NCBI RefSeq assembly: GCF_007641255.1
Contig: NZ_CP036259.1
Coordinates: 868,001-932,000 of the forward strand
Origin: Sporomusa termitida
Lineage (GTDB): Bacteria > Bacillota > Negativicutes > Sporomusales > Sporomusaceae
Reading direction: 5' to 3'
DNA: 64,000 bases
The translations under genes were made by a program, and so were the position numbers. Each line of letters opens with the position of its first letter. Within the stretch, counting starts at the first letter, position 1. Shown here one piece after another: positions 52,812-61,267 of the stretch. The notes beneath the pieces are model-generated. The model was not told the DNA's origin. It saw only the letters and a list, made by a program, of their open reading frames with translations, and did not search any database.

Positions 52812-52876
52812 TCCCCTCTCTGATTCCAGTATACTACGCGTTTCTACTGTCCATCAAAGGGGGGACGGGGCAAGCC

Positions 52877-53377
52877 ATGTTATCTGGTTTTGAAAATTGG
52901 TCAACCAATAGGGAGGAACTAATGGACAAAACAAAATCGTTTGTAATTCCCCGAGAAGCAGTAAAACAAGCATACGAACAGGTAAAAGCGAACAAGGGGT
53001 CAGCCGGAATTGATGGGCAATCCATAGAAGGATTTGAAGAAAACCTGGCAGATAACCTGTATAAGCTGTGGAACAGAATGTCCTCTGGAAGCTACTTTCC
53101 ACCGCCAGTCAGAGCGGTAGAAATACCGAAAAAGAGTGGCGGGAAAAGAATGCTAGGAATACCGAGTGTAAGCGACAGAATAGCACAAATGGTCGTGAAA
53201 ATATACTTGGAACCCATGGTAGAACCACATTTTTGTCAGGATTCGTATGGCTACAGACCAGGGAAATCGGCTATAGATGCAATAGCGATAACCAGACAGA
53301 GATGTTGGAAGGGACAAGGGGACAGGTACATTGTCCCAAGAATAAATAGAATATTCGCCGCGAAGGGAGGGGAATAA
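52877..53377 (+). pseudogene. group II intron reverse transcriptase, truncated copy 2
   Basis: The first ~145 residues match the RT at 25529 with a few differences (ADNLYK for EENLYK, RPGKSA for RPEKSA). Homology stops at RQRCWK, where REP sequence begins, and the frame runs on to 53377. No YADD catalytic motif remains. Confidence 0.9.
53311..53347 (+). repeat. REP hairpin (RAYT left-end type)
   Basis: GGGACAAGG and a CATTGTCCC partner with the AAGAATAAATA tail. It forms the truncation junction of group II intron copy 2 and lies 31 bp before the PucR gene. Confidence 0.8.
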
Positions 53378-54955
53378 ATGCAGCCTAACGGGATCACTGT
53401 CAGGGAATGCCTGGCGCTGAAAGCTTTCAAACGGTTTGAGGTATTGACCGGTGAAGTTGGTCTGGATAATCTGCTGAACCGGGCGGGCGTTTTAGAGTCC
53501 CCGGATGCCATCTACTGGGCCAAGGAAAAGAGTTTTATCCTGACCATGGGTTATGTTTTTAAGGATAATGTGAGCAAGCTGGTGGAATTGCTGCCGGAAA
53601 TGGCGCAATGCGGCATAGCGGCTCTGGCTATCAAAGTTGACCGGTTCATTTTCCTGTTAACGCCGGAGGTAGTGGAAAAGGCGCAGGAAGTCGGTATTCC
53701 TATTTTAAAGGCGCCGTCCGACATGACTCATCATGAGGCATTCCAGGCGTTTTATGAAGAGTTGTTCAACCGTCAGTATGCCAGTCGGCTGCGTGAAGCG
53801 CAGGCCGCCTATTTTGGCAGATCCGTCGCGACGCTGTGTGTGATGCCTTTCCTTGACGGGCTGGCCAAACAGATCGATTTGCCGGTTGTTTTGCTTGATG
53901 CTGCGGAAAGAGTCGTTGCTGCTTCTTTACGCAATCCTAAGCTCAAACTGACTGCCGGCAATAGTTTTGACAAGTACAGGCACTATTTTACTCTGGACAA
54001 GGCTTTTGCGTATCCTCTTCAGGCAGGGCAGCAAAGAGTTGGCTGCTTAATCGTCCTTAGCCGGGAAGCGGTGCTCCCACCGGTGGTAAACATCATTGTC
54101 AGCGCGTCTTTGGCCCTTTTTACGCTGCAGATGATGTTCGATATTCGCAAAAAAGGCTTTACGGAAAGGGAACTCATCCTCGCACTGCTAAAGAATGAGG
54201 CCTGTGATGAGAAAACCGTCGTCCGGGAACTGGCGCAATATAATCTGGATGCGCAGCAAAAATACTTATGTGTGGTCATGGTCGCTGAAGAAGATAAAAC
54301 TATGGAGCTGCCGGGGGACAGAGCAGAGCTGCCCGCAGGGGAACTCTTTCAATATGCAGCCAGGCTAATCCAGGAAGAATGTCCGGGCGCCAAATGGGTG
54401 GCGGAGGACGCCGAACTGATTGCCCTGCTGCCCGCCGAACATTATAGTGCGGTGCAAAAGAAAGTGAAAGTCCTGGGGCAAAGAATCGCCGCCAAAAGCA
54501 AAACGGTATTTCCCGGCTGGCGTTTGTCGTTTGGCATAGCGTCCGCGGCCATACCCCTGATGCAAAGTCACCAGGGGTACCGGGAGGCAGGCAAGGCAGC
54601 TAAGATTGGCTTAAGGGTGAATGCCGAGCCGGTCGTTTGTTTCGAGAACCTGATGTCTTATGCGATTTTGAGCGAACTCAAGGAAATGGATCAGGTGAAA
54701 CAGCTCTATCAGCGCTTTATCGGTCAGATTATTGATTATGACCGGCAGCATCATGCCAATTTATTGGCAACCCTGGAGGCTTACTGCCAGCATAATTTCA
54801 GAATAAAGCCTACCGCCGTGGCCATGAATATTCATTATAATTCACTGCAGTATCGCCTGAAAAAGATTGAAGCGATAACCGGACTGCGGCTGGATACCAG
54901 TTCCGGCATCTTTGAACTGATCATGGGACTGAGAATGAAGCAGTTGTGGGGTTAG
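53378..54955 (+). CDS. PucR family transcriptional regulator
   Basis: 525 aa. N-terminal PucR/purine-catabolism sensor region (ITVRECLALKAFKRFEVLTGEVGLDNLLNRAGVLESPDA, residues ~5-125), a middle GGDEF-like CdaR region, and the C-terminal PucR helix-turn-helix (LLATLEAYCQHNFRIKPTAVAMNIHYNSLQYRLKKIEAITGLRL, ~465-510). GGGAGGGG precedes ATG 53378. It lies 245 bp upstream of the amidohydrolase and MFS genes on the same strand and probably activates them in response to an amide or purine-like metabolite. Confidence 0.9.
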   Translation: MQPNGITVRECLALKAFKRFEVLTGEVGLDNLLNRAGVLESPDAIYWAKEKSFILTMGYVFKDNVSKLVELLPEMAQCGIAALAIKVDRFIFLLTPEVVEKAQEVGIPILKAPSDMTHHEAFQAFYEELFNRQYASRLREAQAAYFGRSVATLCVMPFLDGLAKQIDLPVVLLDAAERVVAASLRNPKLKLTAGNSFDKYRHYFTLDKAFAYPLQAGQQRVGCLIVLSREAVLPPVVNIIVSASLALFTLQMMFDIRKKGFTERELILALLKNEACDEKTVVRELAQYNLDAQQKYLCVVMVAEEDKTMELPGDRAELPAGELFQYAARLIQEECPGAKWVAEDAELIALLPAEHYSAVQKKVKVLGQRIAAKSKTVFPGWRLSFGIASAAIPLMQSHQGYREAGKAAKIGLRVNAEPVVCFENLMSYAILSELKEMDQVKQLYQRFIGQIIDYDRQHHANLLATLEAYCQHNFRIKPTAVAMNIHYNSLQYRLKKIEAITGLRLDTSSGIFELIMGLRMKQLWG

Positions 54956-54970
54956 CGGCTAAAAAATGCA

Positions 54971-55015
54971 AGAGTTTGTGTTTTTTAATAAAAATACAAA
55001 CTCTATTTTGTTTTT
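54971..55015 (+). terminator. terminator between the pucR-type gene and the amidohydrolase
   Basis: AGAGTTTGTGTTTT pairs with AAAATACAAACTCT (54971-55004), followed by ATTTTGTTTTT. Confidence 0.85.
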
Positions 55016-55199
55016 ATAAACAAAATAGGGCAAGGGCTGATTAGAAAAACTGGTAAAAATTGTTGGATCAGACAAAGGTCCTCTATTGCTTTGGCCTTAA
55101 TATTACAGTAACGGAATTTGGGGAATTAATTTTTGCCGGCGGTCAAACCGGTTTATTGCCGGCCGGTTTGAAGCGCTCAACCCAACAGGAGTGGTTAAT

Positions 55200-56522
55200 A
55201 TGATAAGACATGAATCGGTAAAGCCTGCTCAAATGATAGCCGCCAACTACGCCGAGGCGGTAACCTGGCGCCGGCAGCTTCATCAGCAGCCGCAGCCCTC
55301 GTGGCTGGAGTTTTATGCTACGGCCTTCATCGCGGAAAAATTGTCCGCCTGGGGATATGAAATTAAAATGGGACAAGACATTATTGAGGCTGACAAGCTA
55401 ATGCTGCTGCCTGCCGCGGAAAAACTGGAGGAGGAATATCGCCGGGCGTTAAGCGCCGGCGCCAACGAGGCATATCTGGCGCCGGCCCGCGGCGGTTTTA
55501 CCGGCGTGGTGGCTACCCTAAAAGGCGATAAACCGGGTCCGGTGATTGGTTTCCGTTTTGATATTGACGCCAATGAAATTACCGAAGCCCAGGATGACGG
55601 TCATTATCCGGCCAGCGAAGGGTTTGTCTCGCAAAATCCCGGTTACGCCCATATGTGCGGCCATGACGCGCATGCCGCCATCGGCCTGCTGGTGGCCAAA
55701 TGCCTTGCCGACCACAAATCGCAGTTATGCGGTACGGTAAAACTGATCTTTCAGCCGAATGAGGAAAATCTTTCCGGCGCCGCAGCCATGGTGGGCAAAG
55801 GTGTTGTGGATGATGTCGATTATCTTTTGGGCGGCCATGTGGGAGTGGCCTTAAAGCAATTAGGGAAAATTTCGTTTCGCATTCACAGCATGATGGCGCT
55901 GTCCCGCTTTGAGGTAAGTTTCACGGGGCGTTCTTCGCATGCCGCGCTGCGCCCAGACGAGGGAAAAAACGCGCTGCAGGGTGCCTGCGCCGCTATTACC
56001 AACCTGTATGCCATTCCCAGGCATGGCTCAGGCGAAACAAGGATCAATGTGGGCTATCACCAGGCCGGCACCGGCTGGAACGTAATCCCCGACAAGGCGT
56101 ATTTCCGGCTGGAAACACGCGGGGTCAGCAATGAAACCAATCAGTATATGGTGCGCAAGGCGCGGGAGGTTATTGACGGCGCCGCCAGAATGTACGATCT
56201 GGCCTATGAGATAAAGCCTGCCGCTGTATGCGGCGCCGGGGAAAACCCGCCGGACATGGTGCTGCTGGCCGAGCAAGTGGCGAAAAAACTGCCCTGGGTT
56301 GAAGACATCACGGCTGATTGCGCCTTCAACGGGTCGGAAGATGTCACTGTCTTTATGGACCAGGTGCAGAAAAAAGGCGGTAAAACCCTTTTTGCCGTTT
56401 TTGGCACGCCGATTTACGGCGGGCATCATAATTGCAGGTTTGATCTGGATGAACGGGTAATCGGCAACGCCGCGGAGTTTTTCCTGGCCATGCAGCAGGA
56501 ACTCTCCGGCCAGCCATTATAG
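55200..56522 (+). CDS. M20 family amidohydrolase/metallopeptidase
   Basis: 440 aa from ATG 55200 (CAGGAG eight bases before; an in-frame GTG at 55191 is too close). AbgA/AbgB/HipO-like M20D hydrolase: RFDIDANEI, the metal-binding HMCGHDAHAAIGL (about residues 152-164), FQPNEEN with the catalytic Glu pair, a dimerisation domain (SFTGRSSHAALRPDEGKNAL) and a final GGHHNCRFDLDE. It cleaves an amide-linked acyl amino acid or aminobenzoyl-glutamate-like substrate in the cytoplasm. Adjacent MFS gene suggests import of that substrate. Confidence 0.9.
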   Translation: MIRHESVKPAQMIAANYAEAVTWRRQLHQQPQPSWLEFYATAFIAEKLSAWGYEIKMGQDIIEADKLMLLPAAEKLEEEYRRALSAGANEAYLAPARGGFTGVVATLKGDKPGPVIGFRFDIDANEITEAQDDGHYPASEGFVSQNPGYAHMCGHDAHAAIGLLVAKCLADHKSQLCGTVKLIFQPNEENLSGAAAMVGKGVVDDVDYLLGGHVGVALKQLGKISFRIHSMMALSRFEVSFTGRSSHAALRPDEGKNALQGACAAITNLYAIPRHGSGETRINVGYHQAGTGWNVIPDKAYFRLETRGVSNETNQYMVRKAREVIDGAARMYDLAYEIKPAAVCGAGENPPDMVLLAEQVAKKLPWVEDITADCAFNGSEDVTVFMDQVQKKGGKTLFAVFGTPIYGGHHNCRFDLDERVIGNAAEFFLAMQQELSGQPL

Positions 56523-56552
56523 AAAGCAGTAAGATGAGGAGGTTTTGTTTGT

Positions 56553-57842
56553 ATGGGGCAAGGATTTAAATGGAGACAAAGGCATACGGCTGTACTGATT
56601 GTATTCATGGTCTGGATTTTATCCTACATGGACCGTATGGTGATGGCGGCAGCTATTCCCTATATCGCCAAAGAATTCAACCTGTCCCCGGTAGCCATGG
56701 GCGGCGTTTTAAGCGCCTTTTTCGCCGGATATGCCCTTTTTCAGATTCCCGGCGGGATTTTAGCCGATAAATTTGGCGCCCGCAAAGTAATGACCGGCGC
56801 TATTGTCTGGTGGTCGATGTTTACGGCCTTCACGGGAGCGGTAGGCTCTCTGGCCAACATGATCTGGATCCGGGTGCTGTTCGGTATCGGCGAAGGCATA
56901 GCGCCTGCGGCAACCTGGAAGGCGCTGGCTGTTTGGACGCCGATGCGTGAAAGAGGTACAGCCAATGGGTTCATGATGGCCTCCAATGCTCTGGGACCCG
57001 CCCTGGCGCCTTTGTTTGTCGTCGCAATAATGGCTTCCTGGGGCTGGCGCGCCGTTTTTTACAGCCTGCTTATTCCCGGCATTCTGCTGGCTGCCTGGAT
57101 CTGGTACGGCCTGCCGGATAAACCCGAGGACAAGAAGGGGATTTCTCCGCAGGAACTTGAGGAACTGAAAGAAGACACAGCCGCACTCAACACCAGCAAA
57201 ACAGCATTGCAGATGTCGTTCTGGGAGGTTGTGGCCGAACCCGCTGTCTGGAAATCGTTTCTGATCTTATTCTTTTCTAATATCACGGCCTGGGGTTTTA
57301 TCCAGTGGCTGCCGTCCTACCTGGTTAAAGCCAGGGGCTTTGAACTTGTCAAGATGGGCATCACCGCGTCACTCCCCTTCTTCGCCGGCACAATCGGCTT
57401 TATTTTCGGCGGCTGGCTGACCGACGTTCCGTTTAAAAATAATCGCCGCATTCCCCTGATTATCAGCCAATGGTTTACCGCATTGTTTTTGTATCTTACT
57501 TATACGGCCGTGTCCTCGGAAATGCTGGTAATCTATCAGACAATCGCCGGCTTCTTCCTTTTTACCGCCACCGGCATTGTCTTCGGTCTGCCGATGAGCG
57601 CCATATCCAAGGACATTGCCGGCAGAGCCATGGGCATTGTCAATACCGCCGGCCAGGTAGCCGGGTTTCTCTCACCCATTATTGTCGGCTATCTGGTGCA
57701 GATTTCCGGCGGTGGAGAGCGCAGCTTTGACACAGCTTTCATCTTTCTAATCAGTACTATGCTGATTTCCTCACTTGTCGCTATGACTTTCACCCAGCGG
57801 AAAGCGGAGCAAAGCGCCGCGGGTAAAGCGTCGGCTACGTAG
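56553..57842 (+). CDS. MFS transporter, anion:cation symporter-like
   Basis: 429 aa, twelve hydrophobic helices. Major facilitator motifs: YMDRMVMAAAIPYIAKEF near the N-terminus, the loop 2-3 motif GGILADKFGARKVM (~70-83), and RERGTANGFM in the loop after helix 4-5. It resembles the ACS group (GudP/ExuT-type organic anion symporters). 30 bp after the M20 amidohydrolase; probably imports its substrate. AGGAGG precedes the ATG at 10-base spacing. Confidence 0.92.
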   Translation: MGQGFKWRQRHTAVLIVFMVWILSYMDRMVMAAAIPYIAKEFNLSPVAMGGVLSAFFAGYALFQIPGGILADKFGARKVMTGAIVWWSMFTAFTGAVGSLANMIWIRVLFGIGEGIAPAATWKALAVWTPMRERGTANGFMMASNALGPALAPLFVVAIMASWGWRAVFYSLLIPGILLAAWIWYGLPDKPEDKKGISPQELEELKEDTAALNTSKTALQMSFWEVVAEPAVWKSFLILFFSNITAWGFIQWLPSYLVKARGFELVKMGITASLPFFAGTIGFIFGGWLTDVPFKNNRRIPLIISQWFTALFLYLTYTAVSSEMLVIYQTIAGFFLFTATGIVFGLPMSAISKDIAGRAMGIVNTAGQVAGFLSPIIVGYLVQISGGGERSFDTAFIFLISTMLISSLVAMTFTQRKAEQSAAGKASAT

Positions 57843-57880
57843 GTCCGGGCTAATAGATAATCCTGACCGGACGCATTAAC

Positions 57881-57928
57881 AAGGGGCTGTCGCAATTAGA
57901 TTTTTAAACCTATGAGAGACAGCCCCTT
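57881..57928 (+). terminator. terminator of the amidohydrolase-MFS operon
   Basis: 11-bp perfect arms AAGGGGCTGTC and GACAGCCCCTT, followed by GTTATTTTGTC. Confidence 0.85.
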
Positions 57929-58008
57929 GTTATTTTGTCTCTTATATATTTTTAGCTGTGAACACTGATAAATCTGGGGACAATAAGTTGGTGAACCAAT
58001 AGAAAGAA

Positions 58009-58103
58009 GGGGACAGGTACCCTGTCCCAAGAATAAATACTGGTTTGGAGGTGATTTAATGCCAAGAGAAGCTAGAGAGAAAAGTGAAAGTGGAATATAT
58101 CAT
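58009..58103 (+). repeat. REP hairpin with the 5' stub of a RAYT gene (deletion derivative)
   Basis: A REP hairpin and the GGAGGTGATTTA leader are followed by ATG 58059 and MPREAREKSESGIYH of the RAYT; similarity ends at 58103, where right-end-like CCTGTCCCGTCCC follows. It looks like a non-autonomous element made by internal deletion of a RAYT unit. The rest of 57929-58184 contains no supported gene. Confidence 0.8.
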
Positions 58104-58184
58104 CACCTGTCCCGTCCCTTCCTTTGCGACAGCTGGATAGGCGGTGCGATAGGGTAAGGCGCTAGTGCGGAAAGGAAGATGACA

Positions 58185-58841
58185 ATGAATTGCATGGATT
58201 TGTTTAATATAATAAAAAGCAACGGTGATTCTGCACAAGCAGCTAAAATGAGTGCTTATATGCGCGATCAATTTTTATTTTTGGGTATTCCAACGCCTAA
58301 ACGCAAGGCGCTTTGCCGAGACTATTTTAAACAAGAGAAAAAGAAAGCGCCGGTAAATTGGGATTTTATTACTTCTTGCTGGGAAGAGCCATATAGAGAA
58401 TTTCAGTATGTGGCAATGGATTATTTGGTTTTAATGCAAAAATATCTGATTTCCGATGATGTCCCGAAAATCAAGGAATTGGCTATGAAAAAATCTTGGT
58501 GGGATACGATTGACGGACTTGATCGAGTGGTTGGAAATATTGCGCTGGTTTATCCGGAAGTCAATCAAATTTTGTTGGCATGGAGCAAAGATGAAAACCT
58601 TTGGCTGAGGAGGATTGCAATCGATCATCAGTTAACACGTAAAGACAAAACCGATATAGAATTAATGGAGAGAATTCTCGTCAATAACTTAGGACAATCG
58701 GAGTTTTTTATCAATAAGGCTATAGGCTGGAGCTTAAGAGATTACAGCAAAACAAATCCTGATTGGGTGAGAAATTTTGTTAAGCGGTATCAGAATCAAC
58801 TGGCGCCGTTAAGCATAAAAGAAGCAAGTAAATATATTTGA
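58185..58841 (+). CDS. DNA alkylation repair protein, AlkD family
   Basis: 218 aa from ATG 58185 (AAGGA eight bases before; ATG 58179 is also possible). HEAT-like repeat glycosylase: LGIPTPKRKALCRDYFK, PYREFQYVAMDYL, WDTIDGLDRVVG, LWLRRIAIDHQL and FFINKAIGWSLRDYSKTNPDWV. AlkD excises positively charged alkyl bases (3-/7-methylpurines). The W and D residues of the WDTID and LRDY motifs correspond to the DNA-lesion pocket. Monocistronic, AT-rich. Confidence 0.92.
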   Translation: MNCMDLFNIIKSNGDSAQAAKMSAYMRDQFLFLGIPTPKRKALCRDYFKQEKKKAPVNWDFITSCWEEPYREFQYVAMDYLVLMQKYLISDDVPKIKELAMKKSWWDTIDGLDRVVGNIALVYPEVNQILLAWSKDENLWLRRIAIDHQLTRKDKTDIELMERILVNNLGQSEFFINKAIGWSLRDYSKTNPDWVRNFVKRYQNQLAPLSIKEASKYI

Positions 58842-58985
58842 TATCCCCTTGTCCGCTGGAGGCCTAAAATACAAACAGGTATAAAACAAGCGGTCAATTT
58901 TTATATCAAGTGCCTAGTCGAAAGTCGATCGCATTTATTATAAAATATAAGAGTATACTCTTAGCAAAAGGAGTTGATGACAGTG

Positions 58986-59687
58986 ATGCAAAATACCCCC
59001 TCCCCGTATGCGGCTAACAGTAAAATCACGGCGCTTGCGCAAAGTTTTTTCATGCAGGTTTACAGTTGGATGGCCGCTGGCCTTTTAGCAACAGGCGTTC
59101 TTGCCTATTACACCGCCCATTCGCCGTTCCTGCTCAGCCTGATCTTTGGCAATAAGCTGGTTTTCTTCGGGCTGATAGTGGCGAATCTGGGCATCGTGTT
59201 TGGACTCAGCCGCTCGATTCAGTCTCTCAGCGCGACGGCGGCCAGTTTTCTTTTCTTTCTCTACTCGGCCTTGAACGGGCTGACGCTGGCATCCATCTTT
59301 TTGGTATACACGAATGAATCTATTGCCACCGTCTTTTTTATCACCGCCGGCACGTTTGGCGCCACGGCGGCCTACGGCTATACGACCAAAGCCGACTTAA
59401 GCAAGTGGGGCAGCATTCTCTTTATGGCTTTGATCGGCCTCATCATCGCTTCCGTGGTAAATATGTTTCTGCAAAGCCCTGCTATGATGTGGGTGCTGAC
59501 TTATGCCGGCGTGCTGATCTTTGTCGGGCTGACCGCCTATGATACGCAGCGGCTTAAGCAAATGGCCTACAGTCTGGATGATGAAGAGACGGTCGGCAAG
59601 TTTGCGGTGCTCGGCGCGCTTACGCTTTATCTCGACTTCATCAATCTTTTTCTCTACCTCTTGCGTATTTTCGGCAAGAGGCGTTAA
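58986..59687 (+). CDS. Bax inhibitor-1/YccA family membrane protein
   Basis: 233 aa from ATG 58986; AAAGGAG lies upstream at 12 bases, and the GTG at 58983 or the ATG at 58977 are alternatives. Seven transmembrane helices of the TMBIM/BI-1 family: QVYSWMAAGLLATGVLAYY, SALNGLTLASIFLVYT, FGATAAYGYTTKADLSKWG and LIFVGLTAYDTQRLKQM, with the conserved Asp in TAYDTQ that takes part in pH-dependent Ca leak in BsYetJ. Ends with a basic tail. Single gene. Confidence 0.93.
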   Translation: MQNTPSPYAANSKITALAQSFFMQVYSWMAAGLLATGVLAYYTAHSPFLLSLIFGNKLVFFGLIVANLGIVFGLSRSIQSLSATAASFLFFLYSALNGLTLASIFLVYTNESIATVFFITAGTFGATAAYGYTTKADLSKWGSILFMALIGLIIASVVNMFLQSPAMMWVLTYAGVLIFVGLTAYDTQRLKQMAYSLDDEETVGKFAVLGALTLYLDFINLFLYLLRIFGKRR

Positions 59688-59828
59688 AATGGCAACCGGC
59701 CTTGCCGCTAACGCGCATAGGTAAAAAAAACGTTACAAAGGATAATCTTAATCAATCACTTCCACGGTAAAAGTGTCTGTTTTTAAAGCCGTCTCCGCAG
59801 AAACTCCTTCCGGCCGTCTCATCTGTAC

Positions 59829-59856
59829 TTGCAATTTACCGCAAACAGGCTATAAT
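59829..59856 (+). promoter_or_regulatory. promoter of the structured RNA, copy B
   Basis: TTGCAA (59829-59834), 16 bp, TATAAT (59851-59856). The flanking sequence is conserved with copy A from about 59820 onward. Confidence 0.7.
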
Positions 59857-59862
59857 TAGAAA

Positions 59863-60245
59863 TAGGTGGAAATTAAAAAGTCGACGTGACCTGAAAGTGT
59901 TGGAGCACTTCCAGGCCCGCGCAAGGTGCACAGACACCTACACGTAACAGCCAAGCTGTCCACGACGACATTTCTATTATACACCGGGCTTCTGCCGCGG
60001 CACAAGCGGGAAGCGCGGGGTTAATAGCCGTTGCCGGCGACGCCGGGCTGTGAGTGCGACTGGACGCAGCAAATGATTCCGACTAGCCTCAGCAGCTGAT
60101 AATCCGCAGCAGGGCACCCGAACCCCCAGGTTTGTGACCGCCCTTGTTGTTCAGGCCGGGTATGTCCGGCTTATTATCGTTGAGAATGTAACAGACATCG
60201 ACACAGGACGCATGTGTAGGGTAAACCCTTTGCATGCGTCTTTTT
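59863..60245 (+). ncRNA. putative ~383-nt structured RNA, copy B
   Basis: Strongly similar to 48772-49158. Junction stem GTCGaCGTG (59880-59888) with CACGaCGAC (59961-59969) encloses three hairpins. The second domain differs from copy A by several short indels (around 60036-60050 and 60100-60140), and the 3' end is an intrinsic terminator (60207-60245; GACGCATG/CATGCGTC, inner AGGGT/ACCCT, five T). No coding frame crosses it. The start is estimated from the -10 box. Confidence 0.65.
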
Positions 60246-60250
60246 AATTT

Positions 60251-60298
60251 CCCCTATAAAAGCTGACGGCCATACCGGCCGCAGTCTAACTATAGGGG
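60251..60298 (+). promoter_or_regulatory. hairpin masking the Shine-Dalgarno of the 143-aa gene, copy B
   Basis: CCCCTATA (60251-60258) pairs with TATAGGGG (60291-60298), which overlaps the AGGGGG ribosome site of ATG 60307. The inner stem is CTGACGGCC/GGCCGCAG. TTGCAT (60230) and TATAAA (60255) 19 bp apart could be a weak promoter overlapping the terminator. Confidence 0.65.
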
Positions 60299-60306
60299 GT
60301 ATATAT

Positions 60307-60738
60307 ATGTCTGATCAATTAACTGTATCCAGCCCAGCCGCTTGTCCCCGGCCAACATCCGTCCTGTCGGCAGCGCCGGACCGGAAGCCGCCAGAGCCCG
60401 GCGCCGAGCAGGAGGACCGGCTTATACTGCAAAGCATCTTAAATGAAGCTTTTAATCAGTATATCTTTACCAGGGTGGACAATATCCTCAAACTGGCCGG
60501 CACCAACGATGCCGGCTACAGTAAGACGGTCAGTAAGGTCGGCGCCATTTTGGAGCGGCTGCTGGCCCTGGCCGGGGAACTGGAGGGCCAGTATCCGGAA
60601 TTGCTGGAGCTGGTCATGGATTTCGAGTCGTTCACAGCCCTGGAGTCCGGCCAGTCGGCGGAAATCGCCTACAAGCAGGGCTTGCGGGACATCGGCTATA
60701 TTCACCAGGAATTTATGGCCTTCCTGCAGCAGCGGTAG
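60307..60738 (+). CDS. 143-aa helical protein of the RNA-protein element, intact copy B
   Basis: 143 aa, family not recognised. Residues 1-45 are Pro/Ser/Ala-rich (SSPAACPRPTSVLSAAPDRKPPEPGAEQEDR) and probably unstructured. Residues ~46-143 look all-helical: LQSILNEAFNQYIFTRVDNILKLAG, YSKTVSKVGAILERLLALAGELEGQYPELLELVMDFESF, then SGQSAEIAYKQGLRDIGYIHQEFMAFLQQR. The C-terminal layout recalls small Firmicutes DUF6809-type proteins (helix, GxxxG-like, then a closing helix), but this is weak. No signal peptide or catalytic motif. Expression may depend on readthrough of the RNA terminator and opening of the SD hairpin. Confidence 0.75.
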   Translation: MSDQLTVSSPAACPRPTSVLSAAPDRKPPEPGAEQEDRLILQSILNEAFNQYIFTRVDNILKLAGTNDAGYSKTVSKVGAILERLLALAGELEGQYPELLELVMDFESFTALESGQSAEIAYKQGLRDIGYIHQEFMAFLQQR

Positions 60739-61041
60739 GATTGAAGGGCAGTGGTTAATCTCCTAGCAAGAATCTGAAATATCCGCAGCGGGCAACAGAA
60801 CCCGATTTACTTCATTAATTGCTTTATACTTAAAGGTATGCCGCTAACATTCGCCATAGAGCGAGCTACAAGAATAACAAAAAAATGTCAAAAAAGGAAG
60901 TCCCTAAGTGTCTTAAATAACTACTATTAAAAGTAAAACTCTTGCTGAATTTGTATTAATTTGGCAGGAGTTTTGTTGTTTTTATGGGAATATATTACTT
61001 GCGTGAAATGACTAATATATAAGAAATTGAGAGGTAAGGCG
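60739..61041. other. 3' flank of RNA element copy B and terminator-like unit
   Basis: 60775-60915 is shared with copies A and C (CCGCAGCGGGCAA, GAGCGAGCTACAA, GGAAGTCCC..AGTGTCT). A repeated terminator-type hairpin follows at about 60935-60975 (AAAACTCTTGC/GGCAGGAGTTTT). No gene. Confidence 0.6.
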
Positions 61042-61267
61042 ATGAATGATAATAGCACTGTTTCTCATGAAAGGCTAGAGTTAATATATGAATCCGCATT
61101 ACGGCAATTCCAAAGTGGCAGGAGCTTAGCAAGAGTAGCAGTTAATTCTTCAAGCAAAAGGCTTGGAAGAAGATGAAGCGGAACAATTGGCTAATAAGGC
61201 TTACTATGAATTATTATTAATCAATGTAGAGATGGAGGATTATAGATGTTTACCTTTTGGGCAATGA
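61042..61267 (+). pseudogene. small hypothetical protein gene with a frameshift
   Basis: ATG 61042 starts MNDNSTVSHERLELIYESALRQFQSGRSLARVA and stops at about 61173. The +1 frame from 61139 continues QLILQAKGLEEDEAEQLANKAYYELLLINVEMEDY to a stop at 61265-61267, overlapping the next gene. One extra base near 61136 would join them into a ~75-aa helical protein. Family not recognised; probably co-transcribed with 61246-61512. Confidence 0.6.

Larger units (their letters stand above)
51575..52872 (-). mobile_element. IS3-family insertion sequence, copy 2 (1298 bp, inverted)
   Basis: Same length and same encoded proteins as 29792-31089, in the opposite orientation. Flanked by a 3-bp target duplication AGC (51572-51574 and 52873-52875), fitting IS3-family transposition. 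It sits just upstream of the RT start codon in the group II intron. Confidence 0.95.
51085..53310 (+). mobile_element. group II intron copy 2, interrupted by IS3 copy 2 and 3'-truncated
   Basis: 51085-51574 is nearly identical to 25038-25527 (intron 5' ribozyme). IS3 copy 2 follows (51575-52872), then 52873-53310 continues with the reverse transcriptase start. The intron ends at the REP sequence at 53311, so RT domains after GYRPGKSAIDAIAITRQRCWK, plus domains V and VI, are lost. It cannot splice. Confidence 0.9.
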
